A DNA stretch of 64,000 nucleotides from positions 1 to 64,000 of the forward strand of contig CAIVZM010000035.1 in the NCBI GenBank assembly GCA_903910385.1, written 5' to 3'. The notes beneath the pieces were generated by a model. It did not search any database, was not told the DNA's origin, and saw only the letters and a program-made list of their open reading frames with translations. Source of the stretch: an uncultured Armatimonadota bacterium (GTDB lineage: Bacteria; Armatimonadota; Armatimonadia; Armatimonadales; Armatimonadaceae). The translations under genes and the position numbers were made by a program. This document shows positions 32,166 to 41,943 of the stretch, piece by piece (the stretch's first letter is position 1; each line of letters starts with the position of its first letter).

Positions 32166-32507
32166 ATGCCCATCTTCGAATTTAAATGCAACGTCTGTAA
32201 TAATCCCCGTAAATTTTCGGTTCTGGTAGGAGTCGTCGCGGATTCAGCGCCCCCCGTGTGTCCAAAGTGCGGCAGTCAGGATGTCACCAAGACGGTTTCA
32301 CGCTTCGCCCGTATTCGCTCTGAAGATGAATCGATAGACTCGCTCGCCGACCGCGCTGAAGGGATCGATGAAAATGATCCTCGCGCCATGCGCGGTTTAA
32401 TCCGCGATATGGCAAGCGAAATGGGAGACGATATAGACGCCGACGAATTTGAAGCTCTGATGGAAGATTCCGCAAATGATGGCTCGTCAGGCGAAGATGA
32501 TTTCTGA
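32166..32507 (+). CDS. FmdB-family zinc-ribbon protein
   Basis: This 113-residue protein begins MPIFEFKCNVCN with a zinc knuckle, CxxC, paired with CPKCGS at about residue 33. That is the FmdB/CxxC_CxxC_SSSS putative regulatory domain. The acidic helical C-terminus (MGDDIDADEFEALMEDSAND) is an extension. FmdB proteins are often found as small zinc proteins of uncertain regulatory role. Zinc binding is likely; a partner is not known. There is no SD, and the ATG follows a TATACT promoter by 34 bases. Confidence 0.85.
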   Translation: MPIFEFKCNVCNNPRKFSVLVGVVADSAPPVCPKCGSQDVTKTVSRFARIRSEDESIDSLADRAEGIDENDPRAMRGLIRDMASEMGDDIDADEFEALMEDSANDGSSGEDDF

Positions 32508-32587
32508 GACAGGAAAATGACTCAGGCGGATTCCCCTGTCGTTCATCTACGGCATACCGGGACTGCTCAAAAAGGTTGGAGGACTAA

Positions 32588-33586
32588 ATGGCTTTCGGAA
32601 TAGCGCTGGTCGGGTTACACCACTGGTATACAGCTTTTGGCGTTGTGGACAATGTGAATGCTGCAGAAAACGCTTCGCTGATCGGGTTGGCGGAGTTGCG
32701 TCCGGAACGGTTGGCGCAGGCGCAGGAACGCTTCAAAGATCATACGGTCACGGGAAACGCCGACGAGTTGATCCATGACCCGGCAGTGAACCTGGTAGCC
32801 CTCTGCTGTTCGACCGCACAAGCGCCGGAACTGGCGACCCGTGCGCTCCGCGCCGGAAAGCATGTCCTCTCGGTGAAGCCCCCGGCGCGAACGCTGGCGG
32901 AAATGGAAGCGCCGCTTCTGGCGGCGAAGGAAACCGGCAATTTTTACGGCTCTTTCGAGTGCCTGCAACGGCTTTCCCCTCGCGCTCAGATTTTGCGGGA
33001 GTTGATACAAAGCGGCGTCATCGGAACGCCCATGGCGTATTACCAGATCGGGCATGGCGGGTTGCCATCGCCATGGCCCGGCGAAACCGGTCCCTCCTGG
33101 TGGACGGACGCCGCACAGGTTCCCGGTGGAGCATGGATCGATCACTCTATCTACTCTGTCGATCTCGCCCGGTTCGTTTTTGGCGGGGAGATCGTTTCCG
33201 CCAACGGAATTATTGAAAACCGTGTCACTCCCGGTCTGGCGCTGGAAGACTATGGCATTTCCCTGATGCGGCTAAAGCCCGATAATGGTTCGCCGTCCGT
33301 CAGTTTGATATTCGAGGACACCTGGTCGGCGAAGCCGGGATTCGGCGTCCATCGCAACGAAATTATCGGGACGGAGGGGCGCATTACCGGCGAGGGTAAC
33401 GAATGGGTCGTCTCGAAACCGGGAAACGATGTCAGTCGTCACGTGATTCCGGACGGGCCTTTCTTCAATGTCGGGCCTTTTGTCACTGCTCTGGAAACGG
33501 GAACATCTTTACCCTTCGGTTCCTCGGACGCCCGCGCTAACCTTGCCGCCTGCCTTGAAGTCTATAACTCGACTACTCATCATTGA
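32588..33586 (+). CDS. Gfo/Idh/MocA family oxidoreductase
   Basis: This 332-residue NAD(P)-dependent dehydrogenase has an N-terminal Rossmann fold in which the usual GxGxxG loop is replaced by GLHHWYTAFGV. The later CCSTAQAPELATRALRAGKHVLSVKPPARTLAE segment contains the lysine of the conserved VEKP-like motif (here VKPPA). The C-terminal domain has HSIYSVDLARFVFGG. The odd nucleotide loop leaves the cofactor uncertain. GGAGG precedes the ATG. The substrate is probably a sugar or inositol derivative. Confidence 0.88.
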   Translation: MAFGIALVGLHHWYTAFGVVDNVNAAENASLIGLAELRPERLAQAQERFKDHTVTGNADELIHDPAVNLVALCCSTAQAPELATRALRAGKHVLSVKPPARTLAEMEAPLLAAKETGNFYGSFECLQRLSPRAQILRELIQSGVIGTPMAYYQIGHGGLPSPWPGETGPSWWTDAAQVPGGAWIDHSIYSVDLARFVFGGEIVSANGIIENRVTPGLALEDYGISLMRLKPDNGSPSVSLIFEDTWSAKPGFGVHRNEIIGTEGRITGEGNEWVVSKPGNDVSRHVIPDGPFFNVGPFVTALETGTSLPFGSSDARANLAACLEVYNSTTHH

Positions 33587-33595
33587 TAACGGGAA

Positions 33596-33632
33596 AGGAT
33601 GCCGCACGTAATTCGTTCGGCATCCTCTTGTT
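33596..33632 (+). terminator. Terminator after the first oxidoreductase gene
   Basis: AGGATGCCG (33596-33604) pairs with CGGCATCCT (33618-33626), followed by CTTGTT. Confidence 0.65.
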
Positions 33633-33813
33633 ATAGAATTATTACTGGATAATAATGGATGAGCGGATCTCTATTAAAGTAATCCTCTTCACCTTCCTCA
33701 AGGCATTTAAAATAAGCCAGGCAGGAACTCGGCGCAATAGCGCCTAATTTTTCACCAGCAAATTTAGTCGCTCTGGCGATCATAGTCGAGCGTACAGACC
33801 GGAATATTACATT

Positions 33814-35070
33814 TTGACTCCTTCTGATTTACTCCCATCAATGATTAATGCGCCGTTCGAGGCGAAGAAGACTCTACGGATTGGTTTTCTCGGCGTTGGC
33901 GGACGGGGCGGCGGCCTACTGGGTGAAACATTGGCTGCCGGGCGATTGCTGGCGAAATCGGATGTCAACGTTCAGATAGCCGCGATTTTCGATACCTCGG
34001 TGGAGCGGGCGCGAGCAGCGGCGGCGCGAGCGGAAAAGGAAACCCAGATAGCCCCGCGAGTCGAAACGGCGGATTTCGGTTCGATCCTGTCCCGTGGCGA
34101 ATTAGACATGGTCGTTATCGCCACACCCTGGGACTGGCATGTCCCGATGGCAATCGCAGCAATGGAGCATGGCATTCATGCCGCAGTGGAAGTGCCGGCG
34201 GCAGTGACGCTGGAAGATTGCTGGGCGCTCGTGGACGCTTCCGAACGTACTCGACGCCACTGCGTCATACTGGAAAACTGCATCTACGGGTATGAAGAAC
34301 TGTTGATGTTCAACCTTTCGCGGATGGGCTATTTCGGAACGATCACACACGGCGAGGCCGCCTATATCCACGATCTGCGAGACCTATTGCTTGCCGAGCA
34401 TAGTGAGGGCCTCTGGCGACGATTCCCGCATGTAGAACGCAAAGGCAATCTTTATCCCACTCATGGGCTGGGACCGATCGCCCGTTGTATGGATATTCAC
34501 CGGGGCGACCGCTTCACGCGCCTTGTTTCGATGAGCAGCCGGGAAGCATCCCTGACCGAATACCGCGATGCGCATCTTTCTCCCGATGACCACCGCCGGG
34601 CGGAGAAATACCAGAACGGCGATATGAATACGTCGCTCATTCAGACCGCTCTGGGTCGCACTATCCAGCTTCAGCATGATGTCACCACGCCCCGACCTTA
34701 TAGCCGTGGCACTTTGTTGCAAGGGACTCAGGGAGCGTTCCGTGACTTCCCGGCGGGCGTCTACAAGAACGGCGAAGGCGATCATGTCAACTGGATGCCA
34801 CTCGAAAAAGTCAAGGAGCATGAACACCCGCTCTGGCGCGATATGGGACAACTCGCCAAGGATAGCGGAGGACATGGCGGGATGGATTTCCTGATGATGT
34901 ACCGCCTTCTCTACTGTCTTGCGGAGGGTCTCCCGCCCGATATGGATGTCTACGACGCCGCCGCCTGGAGCGCTCCCGGTCCCCTTTCCGACCAATCGCT
35001 CGCAGAGGAAAGCCACCCGATAAACTTCCCGGACTTCACGCGGGGAAGGTGGAAGGACGCAGCGCCTTAG
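33814..35070 (+). CDS. Gfo/Idh/MocA oxidoreductase, GH109-like
   Basis: This 418-residue protein has a Rossmann start [15 protein letters not shown] and the GKHV-like segment [19 protein letters not shown]. The later [18 protein letters not shown]...SMSSRE motif is the mark of GH109-type enzymes, which hydrolyse alpha-N-acetylgalactosaminides by NAD-dependent redox catalysis. The start could be the TTG at 33814 or the ATG at 33841. The next gene follows closely and may be co-transcribed. Substrate specificity within GH109 relatives is broad, so only the group is asserted. Confidence 0.85.
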   Translation: MTPSDLLPSMINAPFEAKKTLRIGFLGVGGRGGGLLGETLAAGRLLAKSDVNVQIAAIFDTSVERARAAAARAEKETQIAPRVETADFGSILSRGELDMVVIATPWDWHVPMAIAAMEHGIHAAVEVPAAVTLEDCWALVDASERTRRHCVILENCIYGYEELLMFNLSRMGYFGTITHGEAAYIHDLRDLLLAEHSEGLWRRFPHVERKGNLYPTHGLGPIARCMDIHRGDRFTRLVSMSSREASLTEYRDAHLSPDDHRRAEKYQNGDMNTSLIQTALGRTIQLQHDVTTPRPYSRGTLLQGTQGAFRDFPAGVYKNGEGDHVNWMPLEKVKEHEHPLWRDMGQLAKDSGGHGGMDFLMMYRLLYCLAEGLPPDMDVYDAAAWSAPGPLSDQSLAEESHPINFPDFTRGRWKDAAP

Positions 35071-35147
35071 TTTCTCGCCTCATACTTTTGCGCCCGCCTG
35101 ACAAATCCAATATCCGTCATTCCGAGGACGTTTTCCGTCAGGGGAAC

Positions 35148-37100
35148 ATGTACACTCTCTACAGAGCTTGTTCCCCTATGATTGACATTCGACCTGCGAC
35201 CTCAATGACATTTGAGACGCCTCCGCCACCGGTGGCGGAGCGTCCGATGTTGCCCATCGTTGTACTGGCAGTGGCGGGCATTGCAATGCATCTGTGGATG
35301 CAATATGCGTTTTACAGGGGGAATTCGCCCGTTTTCCCGCAAAGCGGTATTGCCCTATCAGATATTCCGCTCTTCTTCGTTCTGGCATTCGGCGGCGGCC
35401 CGCTGGTTTTCGACCTTTTCCGTAAGCTGACAAAACGGGAATTCGGGTCAGACTTGCTGGCGGGTATCTCGATTATCGCCTCCGTCGCGCTTCACCAGTA
35501 TCTTGCCGGGGCGTTGGTCGTACTGATGCTCTCCGGCGGACAGGCTCTCGAAGCCTATGCGGCGCGAAGCGCCTCCTCCGTCCTTCAGGCTCTGGCGAAA
35601 AGGATGCCAACTCTGGCGCAACGACGGGAAGGAAACGCCCTGATCGAGATTCCGCTGGAGCAGGTTGTCGTGGGCGATACACTCGTCGTTCTTCCACATG
35701 CTCTATGTCCCGTAGACGGAACAGTGTTGGAAGGGCACGGTTCCATGGACGAATCGTATCTGACCGGCGAACCTTATCAGGTTTCCAAAGCGCCCGGTAC
35801 GAATGTCCTTTCCGGAGCCATCAATGGCGAAGATTCCCTGACTATCCGTTGCGATAGACCGGCGCACGATTCCCGGTACGCCAAAATCATGCAGGTCATG
35901 CGGGATTCGGAACAGCGTCGCCCGCATCTGCGTCGCCTTGCCGATAGTCTGGGCGCGTGGTTTACCCCGATTGCGTTGGCTATCGCAGTGACCGCCTGGC
36001 TCGTGACGGGCGATTCGATGCGCTTCCTTTCCGCCATTGTCGTCGCAACCCCCTGCCCCTTGCTCATCGCGATCCCGACCGCAATTATCGGTTCAATCTC
36101 ACTGGCGGCACGACGCGGCATCCTGATCAAAGACCCAGCGGCGCTGGAAAAAATTAGCGAGTGCCGAACAGCGATCTTCGACAAGACCGGGACGCTGACC
36201 TACGGGCGACCGCTGCTGACCGAAATCGTCACTGCGAACGGATACACGGAAAATCAGACGCTCGCTCTGGTGGCAAGCTTGGAACGTTACTCCCGACATC
36301 CCCTTTCCGCCGCGATTGTCACGGCGGCGGAAGCGGCGAATGTCCCGTTACAAATGGCAGCGGAAGTAAATGAAGCGCCCGGCGATGGGTTGCGGGCGAT
36401 AATCGATGGTCATCGAATCCAGATCACCGGTCGTGGGAAACTTCTCCGGCAACATCCCGAATTGCAGGAGTCTCTGCCCGCCGTCATGCCGGGCATGGAA
36501 TGTATCGTCCTCATCGACGACCAGTTCGCCGCCGCCTTCCGATTTCGGGACGAACCCCGACCGGAAGGAGCGCGTTTTATCAGACATCTGGGACCTCAGC
36601 ACGGCGTCCGCCATGTCATGCTTGTCTCCGGCGACAGGGAAGCGGAAGTGTCTTATCTTGCCGAACGCGTCGGCATCACGGAAGTATTCGCCAGCCAGTC
36701 GCCCGAAAACAAACTGGTGATTGTGCGGGCGGAAACAGCTAAGGCGCCTACCCTTTTTCTGGGCGACGGCATCAATGACGCACCTGCTCTGACAGCAGCG
36801 ACAGTCGGCGTCGCCTTCGGCGCCAATAGCGATATCACCGGGGAAGCGGCGGCGGTAGTGATTCTCGATAGTTCGCTTGAAAAAGCGGATATGCTGATTC
36901 ATATAGGGCGCAGGATGCGCGTTATTGCGTTGCAGAGCGCTATTGGCGGGATGGCGTTAAGCGTCGTGGGCATGATCCTCGCGGCGACAGGATTTCTGAC
37001 GCCGGTAACGGGCGCGATCACGCAGGAAGTAATCGATGTTCTTGCCGTATTGAATGCACTCCGCGCCGCCTTTCCTCCGTCCACGCTCACGGATTATTAA
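35148..37100 (+). CDS. Heavy-metal P1B-type ATPase with a TPCP motif
   Basis: The 650-residue transporter couples ATP hydrolysis to metal movement across the membrane. It has the TGEP actuator motif, DKTGT with the phosphorylated aspartate at about residue 345, and HP motif [17 protein letters not shown] is near residue 539. The membrane motif is TPCP at 301-304, not CPC, placing it near the P1B-5-like group. No N-terminal metal-binding (HMA) domain exists. The start is uncertain: AGGGGA precedes 35148, and ATGs at 35178 and 35205 are also possible. Metal unknown. Confidence 0.9.
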   Translation: MYTLYRACSPMIDIRPATSMTFETPPPPVAERPMLPIVVLAVAGIAMHLWMQYAFYRGNSPVFPQSGIALSDIPLFFVLAFGGGPLVFDLFRKLTKREFGSDLLAGISIIASVALHQYLAGALVVLMLSGGQALEAYAARSASSVLQALAKRMPTLAQRREGNALIEIPLEQVVVGDTLVVLPHALCPVDGTVLEGHGSMDESYLTGEPYQVSKAPGTNVLSGAINGEDSLTIRCDRPAHDSRYAKIMQVMRDSEQRRPHLRRLADSLGAWFTPIALAIAVTAWLVTGDSMRFLSAIVVATPCPLLIAIPTAIIGSISLAARRGILIKDPAALEKISECRTAIFDKTGTLTYGRPLLTEIVTANGYTENQTLALVASLERYSRHPLSAAIVTAAEAANVPLQMAAEVNEAPGDGLRAIIDGHRIQITGRGKLLRQHPELQESLPAVMPGMECIVLIDDQFAAAFRFRDEPRPEGARFIRHLGPQHGVRHVMLVSGDREAEVSYLAERVGITEVFASQSPENKLVIVRAETAKAPTLFLGDGINDAPALTAATVGVAFGANSDITGEAAAVVILDSSLEKADMLIHIGRRMRVIALQSAIGGMALSVVGMILAATGFLTPVTGAITQEVIDVLAVLNALRAAFPPSTLTDY

Positions 37101-37169
37101 CCGAACAGGACTTCTCGAAATCCCTCAGGTGAAGTTCGCCCGGAATTACCGGATATGAAGGAGTTGACA

Positions 37170-38246
37170 ATGGGAAAAACAATGCGCGCCTGCGTATTTC
37201 ATGGCAAAGACAACATCAAAGTCGAAGAAGTCGCCCGCCCGGTTGCCGGAGTCGGTGAGGCGGTCATCCGGATCACCCTGACGACGATCTGCGGAACAGA
37301 CCTGCATATCCTGCGCGGTGAGTATCCGGTAAAGCCGGGACTGGTCATCGGGCATGAGCCGGTCGGCATCATTGAGGAGTTAGGCGTGGGAGTCACCGGG
37401 TATTCGGTCGGTGACCGCGTGCTGGTAGGAGCAATCACTCCGTGCGGGCAGTGCCATGGTTGCCTGGCCGGGCATCTCTCGCAGTGTGGGCATGGCTCCG
37501 GCTACGAAGCGATGGGCGGATGGCGCTTCGGGAACACGATCAATGGCTCTCAGGCGGAATATCTGCTGGTTCCGAACGCTCAGGCGAATCTGGCGAAAAT
37601 CCCCGATGAGTTGACGGACGAGCAGGTCGTCTTGCTGGCGGATATCGCTTCGACCGGTTTCAGCGGCGCGGAATCGGGCGGGGTGAAAATCGGTGATGCG
37701 GTCGTCATTTTTGCCGAAGGACCGATTGGACTCTGCGCGACAGCGGGCGCGAAATTGATGGGCGCATCGCTGATTATCGGCGTGGACTCCGACCCGGTGC
37801 GTCTGGAAATGGCGAAAAAGATGGGAGCCAATGTCACGCTGAACCATCAGGAAGTGGATGTTGTGGCGGAAATCAAAAATCTCACAGGCGGCGGCGCGGA
37901 TGTGACCATAGAAGCCCTCGGAACACAGCAAACGTTCGAGAATGCCCTGCGATCCTTACGCCCCGGCGGGACGCTCTCCAGCCTCGGCGTCTATTCCGGC
38001 AAACTCAGTATGCCTTATGACGCGTTCGCCGCCGGTCTGGGCGACCAGAAAATTGTCACAACACTCTGCCCGGGCGGCAAGGAACGGATGCGTCGCCTTA
38101 TGGAAACCGTCCGTTATGGCAGGGTAGACCTGACGCCTCTTCTAACCCATACCTACTCGCTTGATAAGATCACGGAGGCGTATTCCCTGTTTGGTGAACG
38201 TCGCGATGGCGTCCTGAAGGTCGCCATCAAGCCTGCCTCGGCGTAA
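37170..38246 (+). CDS. Zinc-dependent alcohol dehydrogenase family protein
   Basis: This 358-residue medium-chain dehydrogenase oxidises an alcohol with NAD(P). Catalytic zinc ligands lie in CGTDLHI and GHEPVG. The structural-zinc lobe is CGQCHGCLAGHLSQC. The nucleotide loop is in FAEGPIGLCATAGAKLMGA and the acid VDSDP is typical of NAD preference. A close relative is the broad-range secondary-alcohol dehydrogenase group. An in-frame ATG at 37155 exists, but GGAG six bases before 37170 chooses that start. It lies 69 bases after the ATPase gene. Confidence 0.93.
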   Translation: MGKTMRACVFHGKDNIKVEEVARPVAGVGEAVIRITLTTICGTDLHILRGEYPVKPGLVIGHEPVGIIEELGVGVTGYSVGDRVLVGAITPCGQCHGCLAGHLSQCGHGSGYEAMGGWRFGNTINGSQAEYLLVPNAQANLAKIPDELTDEQVVLLADIASTGFSGAESGGVKIGDAVVIFAEGPIGLCATAGAKLMGASLIIGVDSDPVRLEMAKKMGANVTLNHQEVDVVAEIKNLTGGGADVTIEALGTQQTFENALRSLRPGGTLSSLGVYSGKLSMPYDAFAAGLGDQKIVTTLCPGGKERMRRLMETVRYGRVDLTPLLTHTYSLDKITEAYSLFGERRDGVLKVAIKPASA

Positions 38247-38272
38247 AGGGATCGGACGAATCTCTTATTTCA

Positions 38273-38308
38273 CTTCTACGGCGGTATCAAGCGCTGCCGC
38301 CGTAGAAG
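38273..38308. terminator. Bidirectional hairpin terminator
   Basis: CTTCTACGGCGG pairs exactly with CCGCCGTAGAAG across a 12-base loop. It separates the dehydrogenase gene from the converging YcxB-like gene. Confidence 0.75.
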
Positions 38309-38325
38309 GATAAGACCCGTCCTTT

Positions 38326-39117
38326 TTACTGCCGTCCTTGCTTCAGAACAGTCTTTTCCGCTTCGCCGATAGTTTCGGAAGTCTGACCGCTCCACCAGGG
38401 TGCGCCGCTTACCGGAGGGACTGAAGGCGACGGTGTTTCAGGGACGTTTACGGCATCATTTGTTGGATTACCAGAAACAAAGTTCGTAACCGGGTTAATA
38501 ATGACCGGGCTATTTTGCGCCGACCAGGACGATGCCCCGCCGTAAACGACCGGCGCAAGAGCGACAGGTATAGCGACCTCCCGCCGCCGTATCTGAATTT
38601 CCGCCAGAAACGCCGCTTCCTGCGCCGTATCGGTAAAGATCCGCCGGGGAATCGTGAGAATTTGCCCGCCTGTCCAGCGAACAAAATGATGCTCTTTCTC
38701 CGTAAAAACGCCATCAATTGCCGCCCAGGGGATTCGTGTATCGCCCAGATTGTCCGCATTGACAAAGATTCCATCAGGTCGGATAGCCACGGTTCTCCTC
38801 CCAATATCCAATTGATGCACAGAGTTCTTCCCACCGTGTTTTAATTGCGATTGTATTTGAGCCCGAATAGCGGATTTTGAGCGTGACATAAAAGACAACA
38901 TTAATATGATAAACGGTGGCAGGATAAAGAATGGAAACGGAGTGAAAGACGCTACTTGTTGAAGTACAACTATAATGGATAATAGGGTCACAAAAATACT
39001 GGGGAGAATTATCCACCGCAAGATACGAAACACTTTCTTCGTCTCTGGCGTGCCATAGGTGCGAAAGTAAAAAGCCTCGACGGCATCATCAACGGTATTT
39101 TCGTAGTTGAGCATCAT
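38326..39117 (-). CDS. YcxB-like membrane protein with an APWWSGQT tail
   Basis: This 263-residue protein has two N-terminal membrane segments (about 33-52 and 60-76). A cytoplasmic beta-rich domain resembles YcxB: DGIFVNADNLGDTRIPWAAIDGVF and LTIPRRIFTDTAQEAAFLAEI. A low-complexity proline/threonine tail ends near the C-terminus with GAPWWSGQT. The next gene upstream encodes a paralogue with the same tail. GGAG precedes the double ATG. Function unknown. Confidence 0.8.
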   Translation of the reverse strand: MMLNYENTVDDAVEAFYFRTYGTPETKKVFRILRWIILPSIFVTLLSIIVVLQQVASFTPFPFFILPPFIILMLSFMSRSKSAIRAQIQSQLKHGGKNSVHQLDIGRRTVAIRPDGIFVNADNLGDTRIPWAAIDGVFTEKEHHFVRWTGGQILTIPRRIFTDTAQEAAFLAEIQIRRREVAIPVALAPVVYGGASSWSAQNSPVIINPVTNFVSGNPTNDAVNVPETPSPSVPPVSGAPWWSGQTSETIGEAEKTVLKQGRQ

Positions 39118-39199
39118 TGGATATTCTCCACCTGAAGCGTGGTCTCAGCGACACGCGTCTTCGCATCGTCGTATTTCATTACCCACCCGTCCATACGCA

Positions 39200-39886
39200 C
39201 TATCCGCCGTGACGCTGTGTCCGGTTCTGCGCCTCCGCATCGAGGGTAGCGGTTGTTTGACCGCTCCACCAGGGCGCGTTACTGATGGGAGTCTTCGGCG
39301 CCTCGTTTGTTACAGCGCTCACCGTCGGGGTCAGGGAGAGAGTTGCGGGAGAAGCGACCGCTCCGGCGCGGTAGCGTTCCGCTTCCGCCAGAAAGATGGC
39401 TTCCTGAGCAGTATCTGCGAAAGCGCGGCGCGGGAGGGACAACGCCATCGCTTCCGAAACAAATAGATAAATCTGGTCTTTGCCCTGCATGACGGAGGTT
39501 ATGGCGTTCCAGGGATACAACGATTGACCAATCGTGGCAACGGAACGGACGCCGTCCGGGCCGATAGTCACAGTATGCTCTCCCAGAAACCCCTGAAGTC
39601 CTCCAATTCGCTCCTGGGCGCGTACCTTTTGGCGAATCCCTATGCGATGCAGGTAGGGATATATCAAAGTGATCAGCGCCCCGGTGATCAGTATCGAAAC
39701 ATATGAGGATAGCGATAAGTGAGACCCATCCAGCAAACGGCTTAGCAGAAAGGAAAAGCTCATGGCAAAAAGCGGCATCATCCATCGCGCACAGAGATAG
39801 CGTTTCCGCAGACGGGGCGTATTAAAGTGGCAAAATTCATTATAAACCATAGCATCCTGAATGGTATTATCGAAACGAATGGTCAT
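39200..39886 (-). CDS. YcxB-like membrane protein with an APWWSGQT tail (paralogue)
   Basis: This 228-residue paralogue of the 38326 gene product has two membrane segments (about 35-52 and 60-76). The YcxB-like domain contains PDGVRSVATIGQSLYPWNAI and LSLPRRAFADTAQEAIFLAEA, and the C-terminus carries NAPWWSGQT. It is first of the pair; the second begins 82 bases downstream. A GGTACAAT -10 is present at 39919-39926. The shared APWWSGQT near both C-termini suggests a docking peptide. Confidence 0.8.
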   Translation of the reverse strand: MTIRFDNTIQDAMVYNEFCHFNTPRLRKRYLCARWMMPLFAMSFSFLLSRLLDGSHLSLSSYVSILITGALITLIYPYLHRIGIRQKVRAQERIGGLQGFLGEHTVTIGPDGVRSVATIGQSLYPWNAITSVMQGKDQIYLFVSEAMALSLPRRAFADTAQEAIFLAEAERYRAGAVASPATLSLTPTVSAVTNEAPKTPISNAPWWSGQTTATLDAEAQNRTQRHGG

Positions 39887-39918
39887 GAGTATGCTTTCGG
39901 ATATGTAATCTAGTTAAG

Positions 39919-39926
39919 ATTGTACC
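39919..39926 (-). promoter_or_regulatory. GGTACAAT -10 element of the YcxB-like pair
   Basis: The minus strand reads GGGGTACAAT, 32 bases before the ATG at 39886. Confidence 0.55.
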
Positions 39927-40115
39927 CCAAAAAGGTACAGCAGGAGCATCATTTTCCGGTTGTTGCGTCTCGAACCCGCACAGAGTATTCACGTCTCAAG
40001 CCAATATGCAGGATTTTTTGACAGGAAAGCGCTATAATCGATCAATCTGGCGACGGCGCCTTTTCTTCTGGATTTTTACCGAACGATTCTATTTTTCAGT
40101 CAGGAGCCTTACTGG

Positions 40116-41819
40116 ATGTTCTCATTCCGCTATCAGCCTGTAATCGGGCTGACTGTTTCGATGGCGCTACTGCCATTTTCACTGCCATTGTCCGCGTGGG
40201 CGCAAAACGCTACGCCGTCCCCGCTTCTTGTTTCTGAGCGTTCTGCGGTCGCAAACCGCGCTTATGCATCGTTTGATTCCGTCGAAACCGCACTGTTAAC
40301 GGATGCAAAAGCAAACTCGGAAATTCTGGCGAATCTGGAATTCCTGAGCGATAATATCGGCCCCCGCCTTACCGGAAGCGAAAAGCTGAAGAAGGCGAAT
40401 GAATGGACTGCAGGCAAAATGAAAGAGTACGGTCTGCAAAACGTTCATTTAGAGCCGTATACTATTCCCATCGGTTGGGAGCGCGGCGCGATTTCGTTCA
40501 AATTACTTTCCCCGGATGAGGGCTTTACGCTGACTGCCGCCCAGATGGCATGGACTCCCGGAACCCGTGGGAAAGTGCGCGGTGATGTTGTCCTGCTCAA
40601 AGTTGCAACGGAGGAAGACCTTGCCGCCTATAAAGGCAAGCTCAAGGACGCCATTGTCATGCAGGGGGCGCCGTCCGAAGTAGGTCGCGTCGGCGATAGC
40701 ATTGATAAAGCTGATCCGAATCCGAATGCGCCGAAAAGTTACACATCTCTCGGCGTCCTGCCCCGACCCACCGCCGGACCGCGCGATTACAAGCCCGGTC
40801 AACCTGCAACCTACGCCTCCTTCCGCGCTTTACGCCAGAAAATATCCGCCTTCCTCAAGGAAGAAGGCGCGGCGGCTATCCTGATGGATTCCTCTAAGCC
40901 GCACGGTCTGTTAAATATGACCGGTTCCTGGAGCAGCATGGGAGCCTTCAAGGATGGAAAGCCTGAAAAGACGCCGCTCCCGACGTTCTTTGTCGTCCAT
41001 GACCACTATGCCATGCTCTACCGTCTGGCGCAGACCGCTCTCAATCAGAACAAGCCCAGTCCGAAGGTAGAATTAGAAGCGAAAAGCAAATTCGTAAAGG
41101 GTCCCGTGACGGTTTATAACACCGTCGGCGAAATTCGCGGTTCCGAAAAGCCGGATGAATTCGTGGTTCTGGGAGCCCATCTGGATTCCTGGGACTTGGC
41201 GCAAGGTACGACGGACAATGGCACGGGAACGTGCGTGGTTCTGGAATCCGCCCGCATACTGGCAAAAAGCGCGGAAAAGCCGCGCCGCAGTATTCGCTTC
41301 ATCCTCTTCAGTGGGGAGGAACAGGGTCTTTTCGGTTCCAAGGCATATGCAGAAGCGCACGCCGCAGAACTTCCCAAAATGCAGGCCGCTCTGGTGCATG
41401 ACACAGGAACTGGTCGCGTAACCTCGCTCGGTCTGGAGCGTCGCTCAGAACTGCGTCCCATCATGGAAGAGATTACGGCGCCGCTGAAAGACCTTGGATT
41501 CACCGGAATCGGCGATGCGGGCATTGGTCCCGGAACCGACCACTGGTCGTTCCATGAGAAAGGCGTTCCCGGTTTCGCTTTCCTGCAGGATGGTGCGGAA
41601 TATCGCTTCACGCACCATTCGCAATCGGATACGCTGGACAAGGCCCGCCCGGATGATCTGATTCAGGGCGCCCAGTGTATGTCCGTGCTGGCGTTGCGTC
41701 TTGCCGGTCTGCCGGATCGCCTTCCGCAAGGGTCTCCTAAGCCGATGGCGGCCGCCAATTCCACGCGCATGACGGGGACGGACGAGCGCAATCATGACCA
41801 TGACCACGGCGATGAATAA
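40116..41819 (+). CDS. Secreted M28-family zinc peptidase
   Basis: This 567-residue exopeptidase has a signal peptide (residues 1-29, cleaved after WAQ) and a PA-domain-like insert. The M28 zinc sites are His355/Asp357 in GAHLDSWD, Asp367 in TTDNGTG, Glu401-Glu402 in FSGEEQG, Asp429 and His501. The layout matches aminopeptidases of the carboxypeptidase-Q/PSMA type. The C-terminus is His/Asp-rich (NHDHDHGDE), perhaps a metal reservoir. AGGAG precedes the ATG and a TATAAT is at 40033-40038. It acts outside the cytoplasmic membrane. Confidence 0.93.
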   Translation: MFSFRYQPVIGLTVSMALLPFSLPLSAWAQNATPSPLLVSERSAVANRAYASFDSVETALLTDAKANSEILANLEFLSDNIGPRLTGSEKLKKANEWTAGKMKEYGLQNVHLEPYTIPIGWERGAISFKLLSPDEGFTLTAAQMAWTPGTRGKVRGDVVLLKVATEEDLAAYKGKLKDAIVMQGAPSEVGRVGDSIDKADPNPNAPKSYTSLGVLPRPTAGPRDYKPGQPATYASFRALRQKISAFLKEEGAAAILMDSSKPHGLLNMTGSWSSMGAFKDGKPEKTPLPTFFVVHDHYAMLYRLAQTALNQNKPSPKVELEAKSKFVKGPVTVYNTVGEIRGSEKPDEFVVLGAHLDSWDLAQGTTDNGTGTCVVLESARILAKSAEKPRRSIRFILFSGEEQGLFGSKAYAEAHAAELPKMQAALVHDTGTGRVTSLGLERRSELRPIMEEITAPLKDLGFTGIGDAGIGPGTDHWSFHEKGVPGFAFLQDGAEYRFTHHSQSDTLDKARPDDLIQGAQCMSVLALRLAGLPDRLPQGSPKPMAAANSTRMTGTDERNHDHDHGDE

Positions 41820-41837
41820 GTAAATTCGCCACAAGAG

Positions 41838-41877
41838 AAGACCGGGGAAACAGCGAAAGCCGTCCCCGGTCTTTTTT
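41838..41877 (+). terminator. Intrinsic terminator of the M28 peptidase gene
   Basis: AAGACCGGGGA pairs with TCCCCGGTCTT, followed by TTTT. An 11-base stem, good U-tract. Confidence 0.9.
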
Positions 41878-41927
41878 GCGTCAGAATGCCGCAAGTAGTC
41901 GCCCGGAATAATAATGCGCAGGCGGGC

Positions 41928-41935
41928 GGTACAAT
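41928..41935 (+). promoter_or_regulatory. GGTACAAT -10 element of the 41944 gene
   Basis: GGTACAAT with 8 bases to the ATG at 41944, predicting a leaderless or 1-2-base-leader mRNA. Confidence 0.55.
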
Positions 41936-41943
41936 ACAAAAGC

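Noticed and set aside
40018-40038. TTGACA and TATAAT before the M28 gene as one promoter
   Set aside because: The spacer is only 9 bases, so the two hexamers cannot form one promoter.
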